64,000 nt of DNA from Litoditis marina (lineage: Eukaryota > Nematoda > Chromadorea > Rhabditida > Rhabditidae), in NCBI GenBank assembly GCA_964036275.1, contig OZ038434.1, positions 21,627,879 through 21,691,878 on the forward strand. Reading direction: 5' to 3'. Position 1 is the first letter of the stretch. Each line of letters starts with the position of its first letter. Of this stretch, positions 1-13,401 are shown one piece after another. The translations under genes and the position numbers were made by a program. A model generated the notes under the pieces. It made no database searches and was not told the origin of the DNA. It saw only the letters and a program-made list of their open reading frames with translations.

Positions 1-3000
1 TTCTACACATGAGAGGAGTTCAAAAATACCAAGTTTGAACACTAAATCTCACGTAGGGCGAAAATCGCAACTCCATTCACGTCAACTTGGGGGTGTTTTT
101 GGTTAGCACCGCCACTCAATTATTTCGGGACTGTTTCAACTTATGCTAATAAGATGCACATTTTTAAGTTTCTACACATGAGAGAAGTTCAAAAATACCA
201 AGTTTGAATACTAAATCTCACGTAGGGCGAAAATCGCAACTCCATTCACGTCAATTTGGGGGTGTTTTTGGTTAGCACCGCCACTCAATTATTTCAGGAC
301 TGTTTCAACTTATGGTAATAAGATGAACATTTTTGAGTTTCTACACATGAGAGGAGTTCAAAAATACCAAGTTTGAATACTAAATCTCACGTAGGGCGAA
401 AATCGCAACTCCATTCACGTCAATTTGGGGGTGTTTTTGGTTAGCACCGCCACTCAATTATTTCAGGACTGTTTCAACTTATGCTAATAAGATGAACATT
501 TTTGAGTTTCTACACATGAGAGGAGTTCAAAAATACCAAGTTTGAACACTAAATCTCACGTAGGGCAAAAATCGCAACTCCATTCACGTCAATTTGGGGG
601 TGTTTTTGGTTAGCACCGCCACTCAATTATTTCGGGACTGTTTCAACTTATGCTAATAAGATGAACATTTTTGAGTTTCTACACATGAGGGGAGTTCAAA
701 AATACCAAGTTTGAATACTAAATCTCACGTAGGGCGAAAATCGCAACTCCATTCACGTCAACTTGGGGGTGTTTTTGGTTAGCACCGCCACTCAATTATT
801 TCGGGACTGTTTCAACTTATACAAATAAGATGAACATTTTTAAGTTTCTACACATGAGAGGAGTTCAAAAATACCAAGTTTGAATACTAAATCTCACGTA
901 GGGCGAAAATCGCAACTCCATTCACGTCAACTTGGGGGTGTTTTTGGTTAGCACCGCCACCCATTAATTTGGGGACTGTTTCAACTTATACAAATAAGAT
1001 GAACATTTTTAAGTTTCTACACATGAGAGGAGTTCAAAAATACCAAGTTTGAATACTAAATCTCACGTAGGGCGAAAATCGCAACTCCATTCACGTCAAC
1101 TTGGGGGTGTTTTTGGTTAGCACCGCCACCCATTAATTTGGGGACTGTTTCAACTTATACAAATAAGATGAACATTTTTATATTTCTACACATGAGAGGA
1201 GTTCAAAAATACCAAGTTTGAATACTAAATCTCACGTAGGGCGAAAATCGCAACTCCATTCACGTCAACTTGGGGGTGTTTTTGGTTAGCACGGCCACTC
1301 AATTATTTCGGGACTGTTTAAACTTATGCTAATAAGATGAACACTTTTGAGTTTCTACACATGAGGGGAGTTCAAAAATACCAAGTTTGAACACTAAATC
1401 TCACGTAGGGCAAAAATCGCAACTCCATTCACGTCAATTTGGGGGTGTTTTTGGTTAGCACCGCCACTCAATTATTTCGGGACTGTTTCAACTTATGCTA
1501 ATAAGATGAACATTTTTGAGTTTCTACACATGAGAGGAGTTCAAAAATACCAAGTTTGAACACTAAATCTCACGTAGGGCAAAAATCGCAACTCCATTCA
1601 CGTCAATTTGGGGGTGTTTTTGGTTAGCACCGCCACTCAATTATTTCGGGACTGTTTCAACTTATGCTAATAAGATGAACATTTTTGAGTTTCTACACAT
1701 GAGGGGAGTTCAAAAATACCAAGTTTGAATACTAAATCTCACGTAGGGCGAAAATCGCAACTCCATTCACGTCAACTTGGGGGTGTTTTTGGTTAGCACC
1801 GCCACTCAATTATTTCGGGACTGTTTCAACTTATACAAATAAGATGAACATTTTTAAGTTTCTACACATGAGAGGAGTTCAAAAATACCAAGTTTGAATA
1901 CTAAATCTCACGTAGGGCGAAAATCGCAACTCCATTCACGTCAACTTGGGGGTGTTTTTGGTTAGCACCGCCACCCATTAATTTGGGGACTGTTTCAACT
2001 TATACAAATAAGATGAACATTTTTAAGTTTCTACACATGAGAGGAGTTCAAAAATACCAAGTTTGAATACTAAATCTCACGTAGGGCGAAAATCGCAACT
2101 CCATTCACGTCAACTTGGGGGTGTTTTTGGTTAGCACCGCCACTCAATTATTTCGGGACTGTTTCAACTTATACAAATAAGATGAACATTTTTAAGTTTC
2201 TACACATGAGAGGAGTTCAAAAATACCAAGTTTGAATACTAAATCTCACGTAGGGCGAAAATCGCAACTCCATTCACGTCAACTTGGGGGTGTTTTTGGT
2301 TAGCACCGCCACTCAATTATTTCGGGACTGTTTCAACTTATACAAATAAGATGAACATTTTTAAGTTTCTACACATGAGAGGAGTTCAAAAATACCAAGT
2401 TTGAATACTAAATCTCACGTAGGGCGAAAATCGCAACTCCATTCACGTCAACTTGGGGGTGTTTTTGGTTAGCACCGCCACTCAATTATTTCGGGACTGT
2501 TTCAACTTATACAAATAAGATGAACATTTTTAAGTTTCTACACATGAGAGGAGTTCAAAAATACCAAGTTTGAATACTAAATCTCACGTAGGGCGAAAAT
2601 CGCAACTCCATTCACGTCAACTTGGGGGTGTTTTTGGTTAGCACCGCCACCCATTAATTTGGGGACTGTTTCAACTTATACAAATAAGATGAACATTTTT
2701 AAGTTTCTACACATGAGAGGAGTTCAAAAATACCAAGTTTGAATACTAAATCTCACGTAGGGCGAAAATCGCAACTACATTCACGTCAACTTGGGGGTGT
2801 TTTTGGTTAGCACGGCCACTCAATTATTTCGGGACTGTTTCAACTTATGCTAATAAGATGAACATTTTTGAGTTTCTACACATGAGGGGAGTTCAAAAAT
2901 ACCAAGTTTGAACACTAAATCTCACGTAGGGCAAAAATCGCAACTCCATTCACGTCAATTTGGGGGTGTTTTTGGTTAGCACCGCCACTCAATTATTTCG

Positions 3001-6000
3001 GGACTGTTTCAACTTATGCTATTAAGATGAACATTTTTAAGTTTCTACACATGAGAGGAGTTCAAAAATACCAAGTTTGAACACTAAATCTCGCGTAGGG
3101 CGAAAATCGCAACTCCATTCACGTCAACTTGGGGGTGTTTTTGGTTAGCACGGCCACTCAATTATTTCGGGACTGTTTCAACTTATGCAAATAAGATGAA
3201 CATTTTTAAGTTTCTACACATGAGAGGAGTTCAAAAATACCAAGTTTGAATACTAAATCTCACGTAGGGCGAAAATCGCAACTCCATTCACGTCAATTTG
3301 GGGGTGTTTTTGGTTAGCACCGCCACTCAATTATTTCGGGACTGTTTCAACTTATGCTAATAAGATGAACATTTACGAGTTTCTACACATGAGAGGAGTT
3401 CAAAAATACCAAGTTTGAACACTAAATCTCACGTAGGGCGAAAATCGCAACTCCATTCACGTCAACTTGGGGGTGTTTTTGGTTAGCACCGCCACTCAAT
3501 TATTTCGGGACTGTTTCAACTTATACAAATAAGATGAACATTTTTAAGTTTCTACACATGAGAGGAGTTCAAAAATACCAAGTTTGAATACTAAATCTCA
3601 CGTAGGGCGAAAATCGCAACTCCATTCACGTCAACTTGGGGGTGTTTTTGGTTAGCACCGCCACCCATTAATTTGGGGACTGTTTCAACTTATACAAATA
3701 AGATGAACATTTTTAAGTTTCTACACATGAGAGGAGTTCAAAAATACCAAGTTTGAATACTAAATCTCACGTAGGGCGAAAATCGCAACTCCATTCACGT
3801 CAACTTGGGGGTGTTTTTGGTTAGCACGGCCACTCAATTATTTCGGGACTGTTTCAACTTATGCTAATAAGATGAACATTTTTGAGTTTCTACACATGAG
3901 GGGAGTTCAAAAATACCAAGTTTGAACACTAAATCTCACGTAGGGCAAAAATCGCAACTCCATTCACGTCAATTTGGGGGTGTTTTTGGTTAGCACCGCC
4001 ACTCAATTATTTCGGGACTGTTTCAACTTATGCTATTAAGATGAACATTTTTAAGTTTCTACAAATGAGAGGAGTTCAAAAATACCAAGTTTGAACACTA
4101 AATCTCGCGTAGGGCGAAAATCGCAACTCCATTCACGTCAACTTGGGGGTGTTTTTGGTTAGCACGGCCACTCAATTATTTCGGGACTGTTTCAACTTAT
4201 GCAAATAAGATGAACATTTTTAAGTTTCTACACATGAGAGGAGTTCAAAAATACCAAGTTTGAATACTAAATCTCACGTAGGGCGAAAATCGCAACTCCA
4301 TTCACGTCAATTTGGGGGTGTTTTTGGTTAGCACCGCCACTCAATTATTTCAGGACTGTTTCAACTTATGCTAATAAGATGAACATTTTTGAGTTTCTAC
4401 ACATGAGAGGAGTTCAAAAATACCAAGTTTGAACACTAAATCTCACGTAGGGCAAAAATCGCAACTCCATTCACGTCAATTTGGGGGTGTTTTTGGTTAG
4501 CACCGCCACTCAATTATTTCGGGACTGTTTCAACTTATGCTAATAAGATGAACATTTTTGAGTTTCTACACATGAGGGGAGTTCAAAAATACCAAGTTTG
4601 AATACTAAATCTCACGTAGGGCGAAAATCGCAACTCCATTCACGTCAACTTGGGGGTGTTTTTGGTTAGCACCGCCACTCAATTATTTCGGGACTGTTTC
4701 AACTTATACAAATAAGATGAAGATTTTTAAGTTTCTACACATGAGAGGAGTTCAAAAATACCAAGTTTGAATACTAAATCTCACGTAGGGCGAAAATCGC
4801 AACTCCATTCACGTCAATTTGGGGGTGTTTTTGATTAGCACCGCCACTCAATTATTTCAGGACTGTTTCAACTTATGCTAATAAGATGAACATTTTTGAG
4901 TTTCTACACATGAGAGGAGTTCAAAAATACCAAGTTTGATCACTAAATCTCACGTAGGGCAAAAATCGCAACTCCATTTACGTCAATTTGGGGGTGTTTT
5001 TGGTTAGCACCGCCACTCAATTATTTCGGGACTGTTTCAACTTATGCTAATAAGATGAACATTTTTGAGTTTCTACACATGAGGGGAGTTCAAAAATACC
5101 AAGTTTGAACACTAAATCTCACGTAGGGCAAAAATCGCAACTCCATTCACGTCAATTTGGGGGTGTTTTTGGTTAGCACCGCCACTCAATTATTTCGGGA
5201 CTGTTTCAATTTATGCTAATAAGATGAACATTTTTGAGTTTCTACACTTGAGAGGAGTTCAAAAATACCAAGTTTGAACACTAAATCTCGCGTAGGGCGA
5301 AAATCGCAACTCCATTCACGTCAACTTGGGGGTGTTTTTGGTTAGCACCGCCACTCAATTATTTCGGGACTGTTTCAACTTATGCTAATAAGATAAACAT
5401 TTTTAAGTTTCTACACATGAGAGGAGTTCAAAAATACCAAGTTTGAACACTAAATCTCACGTAGGGCGAAAATCGCAACTCCATTCACGTTTCTACACAT
5501 GAGAGGAGTTCAAAAATACCAAGTTTGAACACTAAATCCCACGTAGGGCGAAAATCGCAACTCCATTCACGTCAACTTGGGGGTGTTTTTGGTTAGCACC
5601 GCCACTCAATTATTTCGGGACTGTTTCAACTTATGCTAATAAGATGAACATTTTTGAGTTTCTACACATGAGAGAAGTTCAAAAATACCAAGTTTGAACA
5701 CTAAATCCCACGTAGGGCGAAAATCGCAACTCCATTCACGTCAACTTGGGGGTGTTTTTGGTTAGCACCGCCACTCAATTATTTCGGGACTGTTTCAACT
5801 TATGCTAATAAGATGAACATTTACGAGTTTCTACACATGAGAGGAGTTCAAAAATACCAAGTTTGAACACTAAATCTCACGTAGGGCGAAAATCGCAACT
5901 CCATTCACGTTTCTACACATGAGAGGAGTTCAAAAATACCAAGTTTGAACACTAAATCCCACGTAGGGCGAAAATCGCAACTCCATTCACGTCAACTTGG

Positions 6001-9000
6001 GGGTGTTTTTGGTTAGCACCGCCACTCAATTATTTCGGGACTGTTTCAACTTATGCTAATAAGATGAACATTTTTGAGTTTCTACACATGAGAGAAGTTC
6101 AAAAATACCAAGTTTGAACACTAAATCCCACGTAGGGCGAAAATCGCAACTCCATTCACGTCAACTTGGGGGTGTTTTTGGTTAGCACCGCCACTCAATT
6201 ATTTCGGGACTGTTTCAACTTATGCTAATAAGATGAACATTTTTGAGTTTCTACACATGAGAGAAGTTCAAAAATACCAAGTTTGAACACTAAATCCCAC
6301 GTAGGGCGAAAATCGCAACTCCATTCACGTCAACTTGGGGGTGTTTTTGGTTAGCACCGCCACTCAATTATTTCGGGACTGTTTCAACTTATGCTAATAA
6401 GATGAACATTTACGAGTTTCTACACATGAGAGGAGTTCAAAAATACCAAGTTTGAACACTAAATCTCACGTAGGGCGAAAATCGCAACTCCATTCACGTT
6501 TCTACACATGAGAGGAGTTCAAAAATACCAAGTTTGAACACTAAATCCCACGTAGGGCGAAAATCGCAACTCCATTCACGTCAACTTGGGGGTGTTTTTG
6601 GTTAGCACCGCCACTCAATTATTTCGGGACTGTTTCAACTTATGCTAATAAGATGAACATTTTTGAGTTTCTACACATGAGAGAAGTTCAAAAATACCAA
6701 GTTTGAACACTAAATCCCACGTAGGGCGAAAATCGCAACTCCATTCACGTCAACTTGGGGGTGTTTTTGGTTAGCACCGCCACTCAATTATTTCGGGACT
6801 GTTTCAACTTATGCTAATAAGATGAACATTTTTGAGTTTCTACACATGAGAGAAGTTCAAAAATACCAAGTTTGAACACTAAATCCCACGTAGGGCGAAA
6901 ATCGCAACTCCATTCACGTCAACTTGGGGGTGTTTTTGGTTAGCACCGCCACTCAATTATTCCGGGACTGTTTCAACTTATGCTAATAAGATGAACATTT
7001 ACGAGTTTCTACACATGAGAGGAGTTCAAAAATACCAAGTTTGAACACTAAATCTCACGTAGGGCGAAAATCGCAACTCCATTCACGTTTCTACACATGA
7101 GAGGAGTTCAAAAATACCAAGTTTGAACACTAAATCTCACGTAGGGCGAAAATCGCAACTCCATTCACGTTTCTACACATGAGAGGAGTTCAAAAATACC
7201 AAGTTTGAACACTAAATCCCACGTAGGGCGAAAATCGCAACTCCATTCACGTCAACTTGGGGGTGTTTTTGGTTAGCACCGCCACTCAATTATTTCGGGA
7301 CTGTTTCAACTTATGCTAATAAGATGAACATTTTTGAGTTTCTACACATGAGAGAAGTTCAAAAATACCAAGTTTGAACACTAAATCCCACGTAGGGCGA
7401 AAATCGCAAACTCCATTCACGTCAACTTGGGGGTGTTTTTGGTTAGCACCGCCACTCAATTATTTCGGGACTGTTTCAACTTATGCAAATAAGATGAACA
7501 TTTTTAAGTTTCTACACATGAGAGGAGTTCAAAAATACCAAGTTTGAATACTAAATCTCACGTAGGGCGAAAATCGCAATTCCATTCACGTCAACTTGGG
7601 GGTGTTTTTGGTTAGCACCGCCACTCAATTATTTCGGGACTGTTTCAACTTATACAGATAAGATGAACATTTTTAAGTTTCTACACATGAGAGGAGTTCA
7701 AAAATACCAAGTTTGAATACTAAATCTCACGTAGGGCGAAAATCGCAACTCCATTCACGTCAACTTGGGGGTGTTTTTGGTTAGCACGGCCACTCAATTA
7801 TTTCGGGACTGTTTCAACTTATGCAAATAAGATGAACATTTTTAAGTTTCTACACATGAGAGGAGTTCAAAAATACCAAGTTTGAATACTAAATCTCACG
7901 TAGGGCAAAAATCGCAACTCCATTCACGTCAATTTGGGGGTGTTTTTGGTTAGCACCGCCACTCAATTATTTCGGGACTGTTTCAACTTATACAAATAAG
8001 ATGAACATTTTTAAGTTTCTACACATGAGAGGAGTTCAAAAATACCAAGTTTGAATACTAAATCTCACGTAGGGCGAAAATCGCAACTCCATTCACGTCA
8101 ACTTGGGGGTGTTTTTGGTTAGCACGGCCACTCAATTATTTCGGGACTGTTTCAACTTATGCAAATAAGATGAACATTTTTAAGTTTCTACACATGAGAG
8201 GAGTTCAAAAATACCAAGTTTGAATACTAAATCTCACGTAGGGCAAAAATCGCAACTCCATTCACGTCAATTTGGGGGTGTTTTTGGTTAGCACCGCCAC
8301 TCAATTATTTCGGGACTGTTTCAACTTATACAAATAAGATGAACATTTTTAAGTTTCTACACATGAGAGGAGTTCAAAAATACCAAGTTTGAATACTAAA
8401 TCTCACGTAGGGCGAAAATCGCAACTCCATTCACGTCAACTTGGGGGTGTTTTTGGTTAGCACGGCCACTCAATTATTTCGGGACTGTTTCAACTTATGC
8501 AAATAAGATGAACATTTTTGAGTTTCTACACATGAGAGGAGTTCAAAAACACCAAGTTTGAACACTAAATCCCACGTAGGGCGAAAATCGCAACTCCATT
8601 CACGTCAACTTGGGGGTGTTTTTGGTTAGCACGGCCACTCAATTATTTCGGGACTGTTTTCAACTTATACAAATAAGATGAACATTTTTAAGTTTCTACA
8701 CATGAGAGGAGTTCAAAAATACCACGTTTGAATACTAAATCTCACGTAGGGCGAAAATCGCAACTCCATTCACGTCAATTTGGGGGTGTTTTTGGTTAGC
8801 ACCGCCACTCAATTATTTAGGGACTGTTTCAACTTATACAAATAAGATGAACATTTTTAAGTTTCTACACATGAGAGGAGTTCAAAAATACCAAGTTTGA
8901 ATACTAAATCTCACGTAGGGCGAAAATCGCAACTCCATTCACGTCAACTTGGGGGTGTTTTTGGTTAGCACGGCCACTCAATTATTTCGGGACTGTTTCA

Positions 9001-11924
9001 ACTTATGCGAATAAGATGAACATTTTTGAGTTTTCTACACATGAGAGGAGTTCAAAAACACCAAGTTTGAATACTAAATCTCACGTAGGGCAAAAATCGC
9101 AACTCCATTCACGTCAATTTGGGGGTGTTTTTTGGTTAGCACCGCCACTCAATTATTTCGGGACTGTTTCAACTTATACAAATAAGATGAACATTTTTAA
9201 GTTTCTACACATGAGAGGAGTTCAAAAATACCAAGTTTGAATACTAAATCTCACGTAGGGCGAAAATCGCAACTCCATTCACGTCAACTTGGGGGTGTTT
9301 TTGGTTAGCACGGCCACTCAATTATTTCGGGACTGTTTCAACTTATGCAAATAAGATGAACATTTTTAAGTTTCTACACATGAGAGGAGTTCAAAAATAC
9401 CAAGTTTGAATACTAAATCTCACGTAGGGCAAAAATCGCAACTCCATTCACGTCAATTTGGGGGTGTTTTTGGTTAGCACCGCCACTCAATTATTTCGGG
9501 ACTGTTTCAACTTATACAAATAAGATGAACATTTTTAAGTTTCTACACATGAGAGGAGTTCAAAAATACCAAGTTTGAATACTAAATCTCACGTAGGGCG
9601 AAAATCGCAACTCCATTCACGTCAACTTGGGGGTGTTTTTGGTTAGCACGGCCACTCAATTATTTCGGGACTGTTTCAACTTATGCAAATAAGATGAACA
9701 TTTTTGAGTTTCTACACATGAGAGGAGTTCAAAAACACCAAGTTTGAACACTAAATCCCACGTAGGGCGAAAATCGCAACTCCATTCACGTCAACTTGGG
9801 GGTGTTTTTGGTTAGCACGGCCACTCAATTATTTCGGGACTGTTTCAACTTATACAAATAAGATGAACATTTTTAAGTTTCTACACATGAGAGGAGTTCA
9901 AAAATACCACGTTTGAATACTAAATCTCACGTAGGGCGAAAATCGCAACTCCATTCACGTCAATTTGGGGTGTTTTTGGTTAGCACCGCCACTCAATTAT
10001 TTAGGGACTGTTTCAACTTATACAAATAAGATGAACATTTTTAAGTTTCTACACATGAGAGGAGTTCAAAAATACCAAGTTTGAATACTAAATCTCACGT
10101 AGGGCGAAAATCGCAACTCCATTCACGTCAACTTGGGGGTGTTTTTGGTTAGCACGGCCACTCAATTATTTCGGGACTGTTTCAACTTATGCGAATAAGA
10201 TGAACATTTTTGAGTTTCTACACATGAGAGGAGTTCAAAAACACCAAGTTTGAACACTAAATCCCACGTAGGGCGAAAATCGCAACTCCATTCACGTCAA
10301 CTTGGGGGTGTTTTTGGTTAGCACGGCCACTCAATTATTTCGGGACTGTTTCAACTTATACAAATAAGATGAACATTTTTAAGTTTCTACACATGAGAGG
10401 AGTTCAAAAATACCAAGTTTGAATACTAAATCTCACGTACGGCGAAAATCGCAACTCCATTCACGTCAACTTGGGGGTGTTTTTGGTTAGCACGGCCACT
10501 CAATTATTTCGGGACTGTTTCAACTTATGCAAATAAGATGAACATTTTTGAGTTTCTACACATGAGAGGAGTTCAAAAACACCAAGTTTGAACACTAAAT
10601 CCCACGTAGGGCGAAAATCGCAACTCCATTCACGTCAACTTGGGGGTGTTTTTGGTTAGCACGGCCACTCAATTATTTCGGGACTGTTTCAACTTATACA
10701 AATAAGATGAACATTTTTAAGTTTCTACACATGAGAGGAGTTCAAAAATACCAAGTTTGAATACTAAATCTCACGTACGGCGAAAATCGCAATTCCATTC
10801 ACGTCAACTTGGGGGTGTTTTTGGTTAGCACCGCCACTCAATTATTTCGGGACTGTTTCAACTTATACAAATAAGATGAACATTTTTAAGTTTCTACACA
10901 TGAGAGGAGTTCAAAAATACCAAGTTTGAATACTAAATCTCACGTAGGGCGAAAATCGCAACTCCATTCACGTCAATTTGGGGGTGTTTTTGGTTAGCAC
11001 CGCCACTTAATTATTTCAGGACTGTTTCAACTTATGCTAATAAGATGAACATTTTTGAGTTTCTACACATGAGAGGAGTTCAAAAATACCAAGTTTGAAC
11101 ACTAAATCTCACGTAGGGCAAAAATCGCAACTCCATTCACGTCAATTTGGGGGTGTTTTTGGTTAGCACCGCCACTCAATTATTTCGGGACTGTTTCAAC
11201 TTATGCTAATAAGATGAACATTTTTGAGTTTCTACACATGAGGGGAGTTCAAAAATACCAAGTTTGAACACTAAATCTCACGTAGGGCAAAAATCGCAAC
11301 TCCATTCACGTCAATTTGGGGGTGTTTTTGACCGCCACTCAATTATTTCGGGACTGTTTCAACTTATGCTAATAAGATGAACATTTTTAAGTTTCTACAC
11401 ATGAGAGGAGTTCAAAAATACCAAGTTTGAACACTAAATCTCGCGTAGGGCGAAAATCGCAACTCCATTCACGTCAACTTGGGGGTGTTTTTGGTTAGCA
11501 CCGCCACTCAATTATTTCGGGACTGTTTCAACTTATGCTAATAAGATAAACATTTTTAAGTTTCTACACATGAGAGGAGTTCAAAAATACCAAGTTTGAA
11601 CACTAAATCTCACGTAGGGCGAAAATCGCAACTCCATTCACGTTTCTACACATGAGAGGAGTTCAAAAATACCAAGTTTGAACACTAAATCCCACGTAGG
11701 GCGAAAATCGCAACTCCATTCACGTCAACTTGGGGGTGTTTTTGGTTAGCACCGCCACTCAATTATTTCGGGACTGTTTCAACTTATGCTAATAAGATGA
11801 ACATTTTTGAGTTTCTACACATGAGAGAAGTTCAAAAATACCAAGTTTGAACACTAAATCCCACGTAGGGCGAAAATCGCAACTCCATTCACGTCAAATT
11901 GGGGGTGTTTTTGGTTAGCACCGC
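1..11924. repeat. 169-bp tandem satellite array
   Basis: The motif TCTACACATG recurs at 2, 171, 340 and onward at steps of 169 bases, giving roughly 70 units. Units differ by scattered substitutions (for example GCTAATAAG versus ACAAATAAG, CACCGCCACTC versus CACGGCCACTC, and a CCATTAATTTGGGG variant) and by rare 1-base indels. Variant types recur in blocks: the rare AAGATAAAC variant at about 5391 returns at about 11546, so blocks of several kb have been duplicated. No gene is supported here; short open frames come from single-base slips in the repeat. The array stops abruptly at the Maverick terminus at 11925. Confidence 0.97.
5410..7171. repeat. Higher-order repeat with truncated 82-bp satellite units
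   Basis: At 5410, 5830, 6419, 7008 and 7090 the 169-bp unit is cut to 82 bp: the sequence jumps from CCATTCACG directly to TTTCTACACATG, dropping 87 bp. Truncated units recur at intervals of 420, 589, 589 and 82 bases, the signature of a higher-order unit amplified with or without an extra monomer. The same truncated unit recurs at 11563-11644, just before the array ends, within a segment that resembles the region near 5.4 kb. Confidence 0.9.
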
Positions 11925-11972
11925 AGTAGTATATGTACCTGATTTATGGTCACCGTACCTGATTTATGGTCA
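11925..11972 (+). repeat. Left terminus of the Maverick
   Basis: The satellite breaks off after TTAGCACCGC and AGTAGTATATGTACC begins. An 18-base stretch beginning GTACCTGATT and ending ATGGTCA occurs twice with a 20-base step (11935 and 11955). The inverted right end at 56888 has the same plan: AGTAGTGTATGTACC, then ATGGTCA blocks at equivalent spacing. Maverick ends usually begin with AG, as here. The similarity does not extend as a long identical inverted repeat. Confidence 0.65.
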
Positions 11973-12207
11973 ATCCTCTCTCACAAGTGACCATTTTAGT
12001 CAGTCCCTCAGAAATAGTCATGCACTATTTACGTTGTCTACAATGGTCGTCTAGCTGATCTGCGTGGTAGATAAAAACTTTCACTAGCGCATGAAAGAGA
12101 AGAGCAAGAGAGTTGAGACAACAGAGAGACAGAGGGAAGCAGACATTAAACACACGATAATTGTAGTTTGAAGTTAGTTTACGTTTTGACAGGGTAGCGT
12201 GCGGTTG
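11973..12207. promoter_or_regulatory. Leader region upstream of the zinc-finger gene
   Basis: This 235-base stretch between the terminus and the first start codon has no open frame of note. It holds an AT-rich GATAAAAAC at about 12071 that could serve as a weak TATA element, and a purine-rich tract (AGAGAAGAGCAAGAGAG) at about 12090. The promoter role is inferred from position only. Confidence 0.3.
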
Positions 12208-12627
12208 ATGATGAGCTCTCTCTCTAGCTCTTACTGCACAATTTGTGACAAATTTTTATCATCTCGCCAGAGAAAGGTGTCCCACGATCAAAACAAACAC
12301 CCCGGGGTTGAAATTCAAGAACTAAATCTATCCCGTGAAGAATTCTTAGAGCGTTTCAAAGATCACCCGTCATTTATCCAGAGAATGAAAGGGGAACCCC
12401 CCAAAATTATTGAGGCAGCTGGTATTGGAAACCAGAAATTCAAAAAAATGGTGGTGAAGGAGGACAAGGAACAAGTTCAAAAAGTACAGAAAACGGATAT
12501 CAAGGACGAGCAGACGGAAACTCCATCGAGGATGAAACGCGGTACATATGGAAGGGCCAGAATTGAACCAGAATCTTTCGAACTGGGATACGATGCTAAG
12601 TTTATTACATATTGTTATTATTATTGA
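12208..12627 (+). CDS. C2H2 zinc-finger protein, Maverick-encoded
   Basis: The protein is 139 residues, taking the first ATG. One classical zinc finger lies near the N terminus: C-x2-C-x12-H-x4-H, within YCTICDKF and SHDQNKH. A conserved block follows (LNLSREEFLERFKDHPSF). The middle is low-complexity and lysine/glutamate-rich, and the protein ends in DAKFITYCYYY. The palindrome at 45502-54044 encodes a homologue sharing the finger, the LNLS...F..RFK.H block and the D-x-KF-[IV]-TY-x-YY tail. That proves the reading frame is real and links the two elements. DNA or RNA binding is likely from the finger, but the actual role is unknown. An AATAAA signal lies 15 bases after the stop (12642-12647). 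Confidence 0.8.
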   Translation: MMSSLSSSYCTICDKFLSSRQRKVSHDQNKHPGVEIQELNLSREEFLERFKDHPSFIQRMKGEPPKIIEAAGIGNQKFKKMVVKEDKEQVQKVQKTDIKDEQTETPSRMKRGTYGRARIEPESFELGYDAKFITYCYYY

Positions 12628-12641
12628 GTGTCTATTATATG

Positions 12642-12647
12642 AATAAA
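12642..12647 (+). terminator. Polyadenylation signal AATAAA
   Basis: AATAAA lies 15 bases after the zinc-finger stop codon, followed by a T-rich stretch (CATTTTTTCAC). Confidence 0.55.
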
Positions 12648-12800
12648 GCACATTTTTTCACTTCTTCTGTCATGTACTCATCAATCAGTCGCGAGTAGCG
12701 CCAAGGTCAAATGAAAGCAACAGTTCAAACGGTATACATTCCTGAAATAACTCTAGAAAAGGTGTCAAAATTGGTCAATACTCTCAGTTAGCATCAGATA

Positions 12801-13340
12801 ATGAAGTCTGACGGCCTCCGTCTAATTGCTGAAAACTACCAAAGTGATTCAGAAGATGAAAACCCTGATCATCTTTCGGCGAAATCATCTCAGGACCAGC
12901 TACAAGAACTTAAGGATCGTTCTGAAGACGACTGCTACATACACGAGGTAAGAATTGCTAAAAAGCTTACAAAAGTGGTAATACATCGACTATCGTTCAA
13001 AAACTTTCAAAGCACAGCCGGACCGTTGAATATAGTTGCCGAATTTTTCGACTATTACATACTGAAAGTACTCAAAAAAGCCAACCGCGATATTGAAAAT
13101 ACAAAATTCTGCTTAATTTTGAAGCACCCGGGATTTAGAGAAGAAAAGGGATTCTATCTACCATTCAGAACTCATGCCATCTTGAATGGAGCAGCTGTTG
13201 TTAACCAGATTTCCAAAATGATGAGTTCTAACCGGGGCATTGATATTGATACCAATTTTACTTTCGAAATGTACATTTACAACAACTCAAAACAGGATGT
13301 GGCGGAAGCCATTAACGCAGATTTTATCGCCGATGTCTGA
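12801..13340 (+). CDS. Maverick accessory protein of unknown function (179 aa)
   Basis: It opens with an ATG and has an acidic, Ser/Asp/Glu-rich N-terminal 45 residues (NYQSDSEDENPDH) followed by a folded-looking region. Around residue 105 it has FCLILKHPGFREEKGFYLPF, and further on an N.I..M...N....D..F.F.M section. The next gene shows the same arrangement (VQVNHRGFRSPVFVPF), so the two may be paralogues. The pattern loosely recalls small proteins encoded near the polymerase in other Mavericks, but I cannot assign a function. It lies 61 bases from the next gene on the same strand. Confidence 0.65.
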   Translation: MKSDGLRLIAENYQSDSEDENPDHLSAKSSQDQLQELKDRSEDDCYIHEVRIAKKLTKVVIHRLSFKNFQSTAGPLNIVAEFFDYYILKVLKKANRDIENTKFCLILKHPGFREEKGFYLPFRTHAILNGAAVVNQISKMMSSNRGIDIDTNFTFEMYIYNNSKQDVAEAINADFIADV

Positions 13341-13401
13341 AGGTACCGCCCACTTCCCCTTTTTAAGCAAGCCAAAGTCAGCAAACAACCACCATTGAAA
13401 A

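Noticed and set aside
9016..9240. 74-codon frame in the left satellite
   Set aside because: Created by single-base insertions in two monomers (an extra T at about 9030 and at about 9130).
1..11924. CENP-B-box-like motif in the 169-bp satellite
   Set aside because: The unit size is typical of centromeric satellites, but no match to the box consensus could be found; a centromere role would be a guess.
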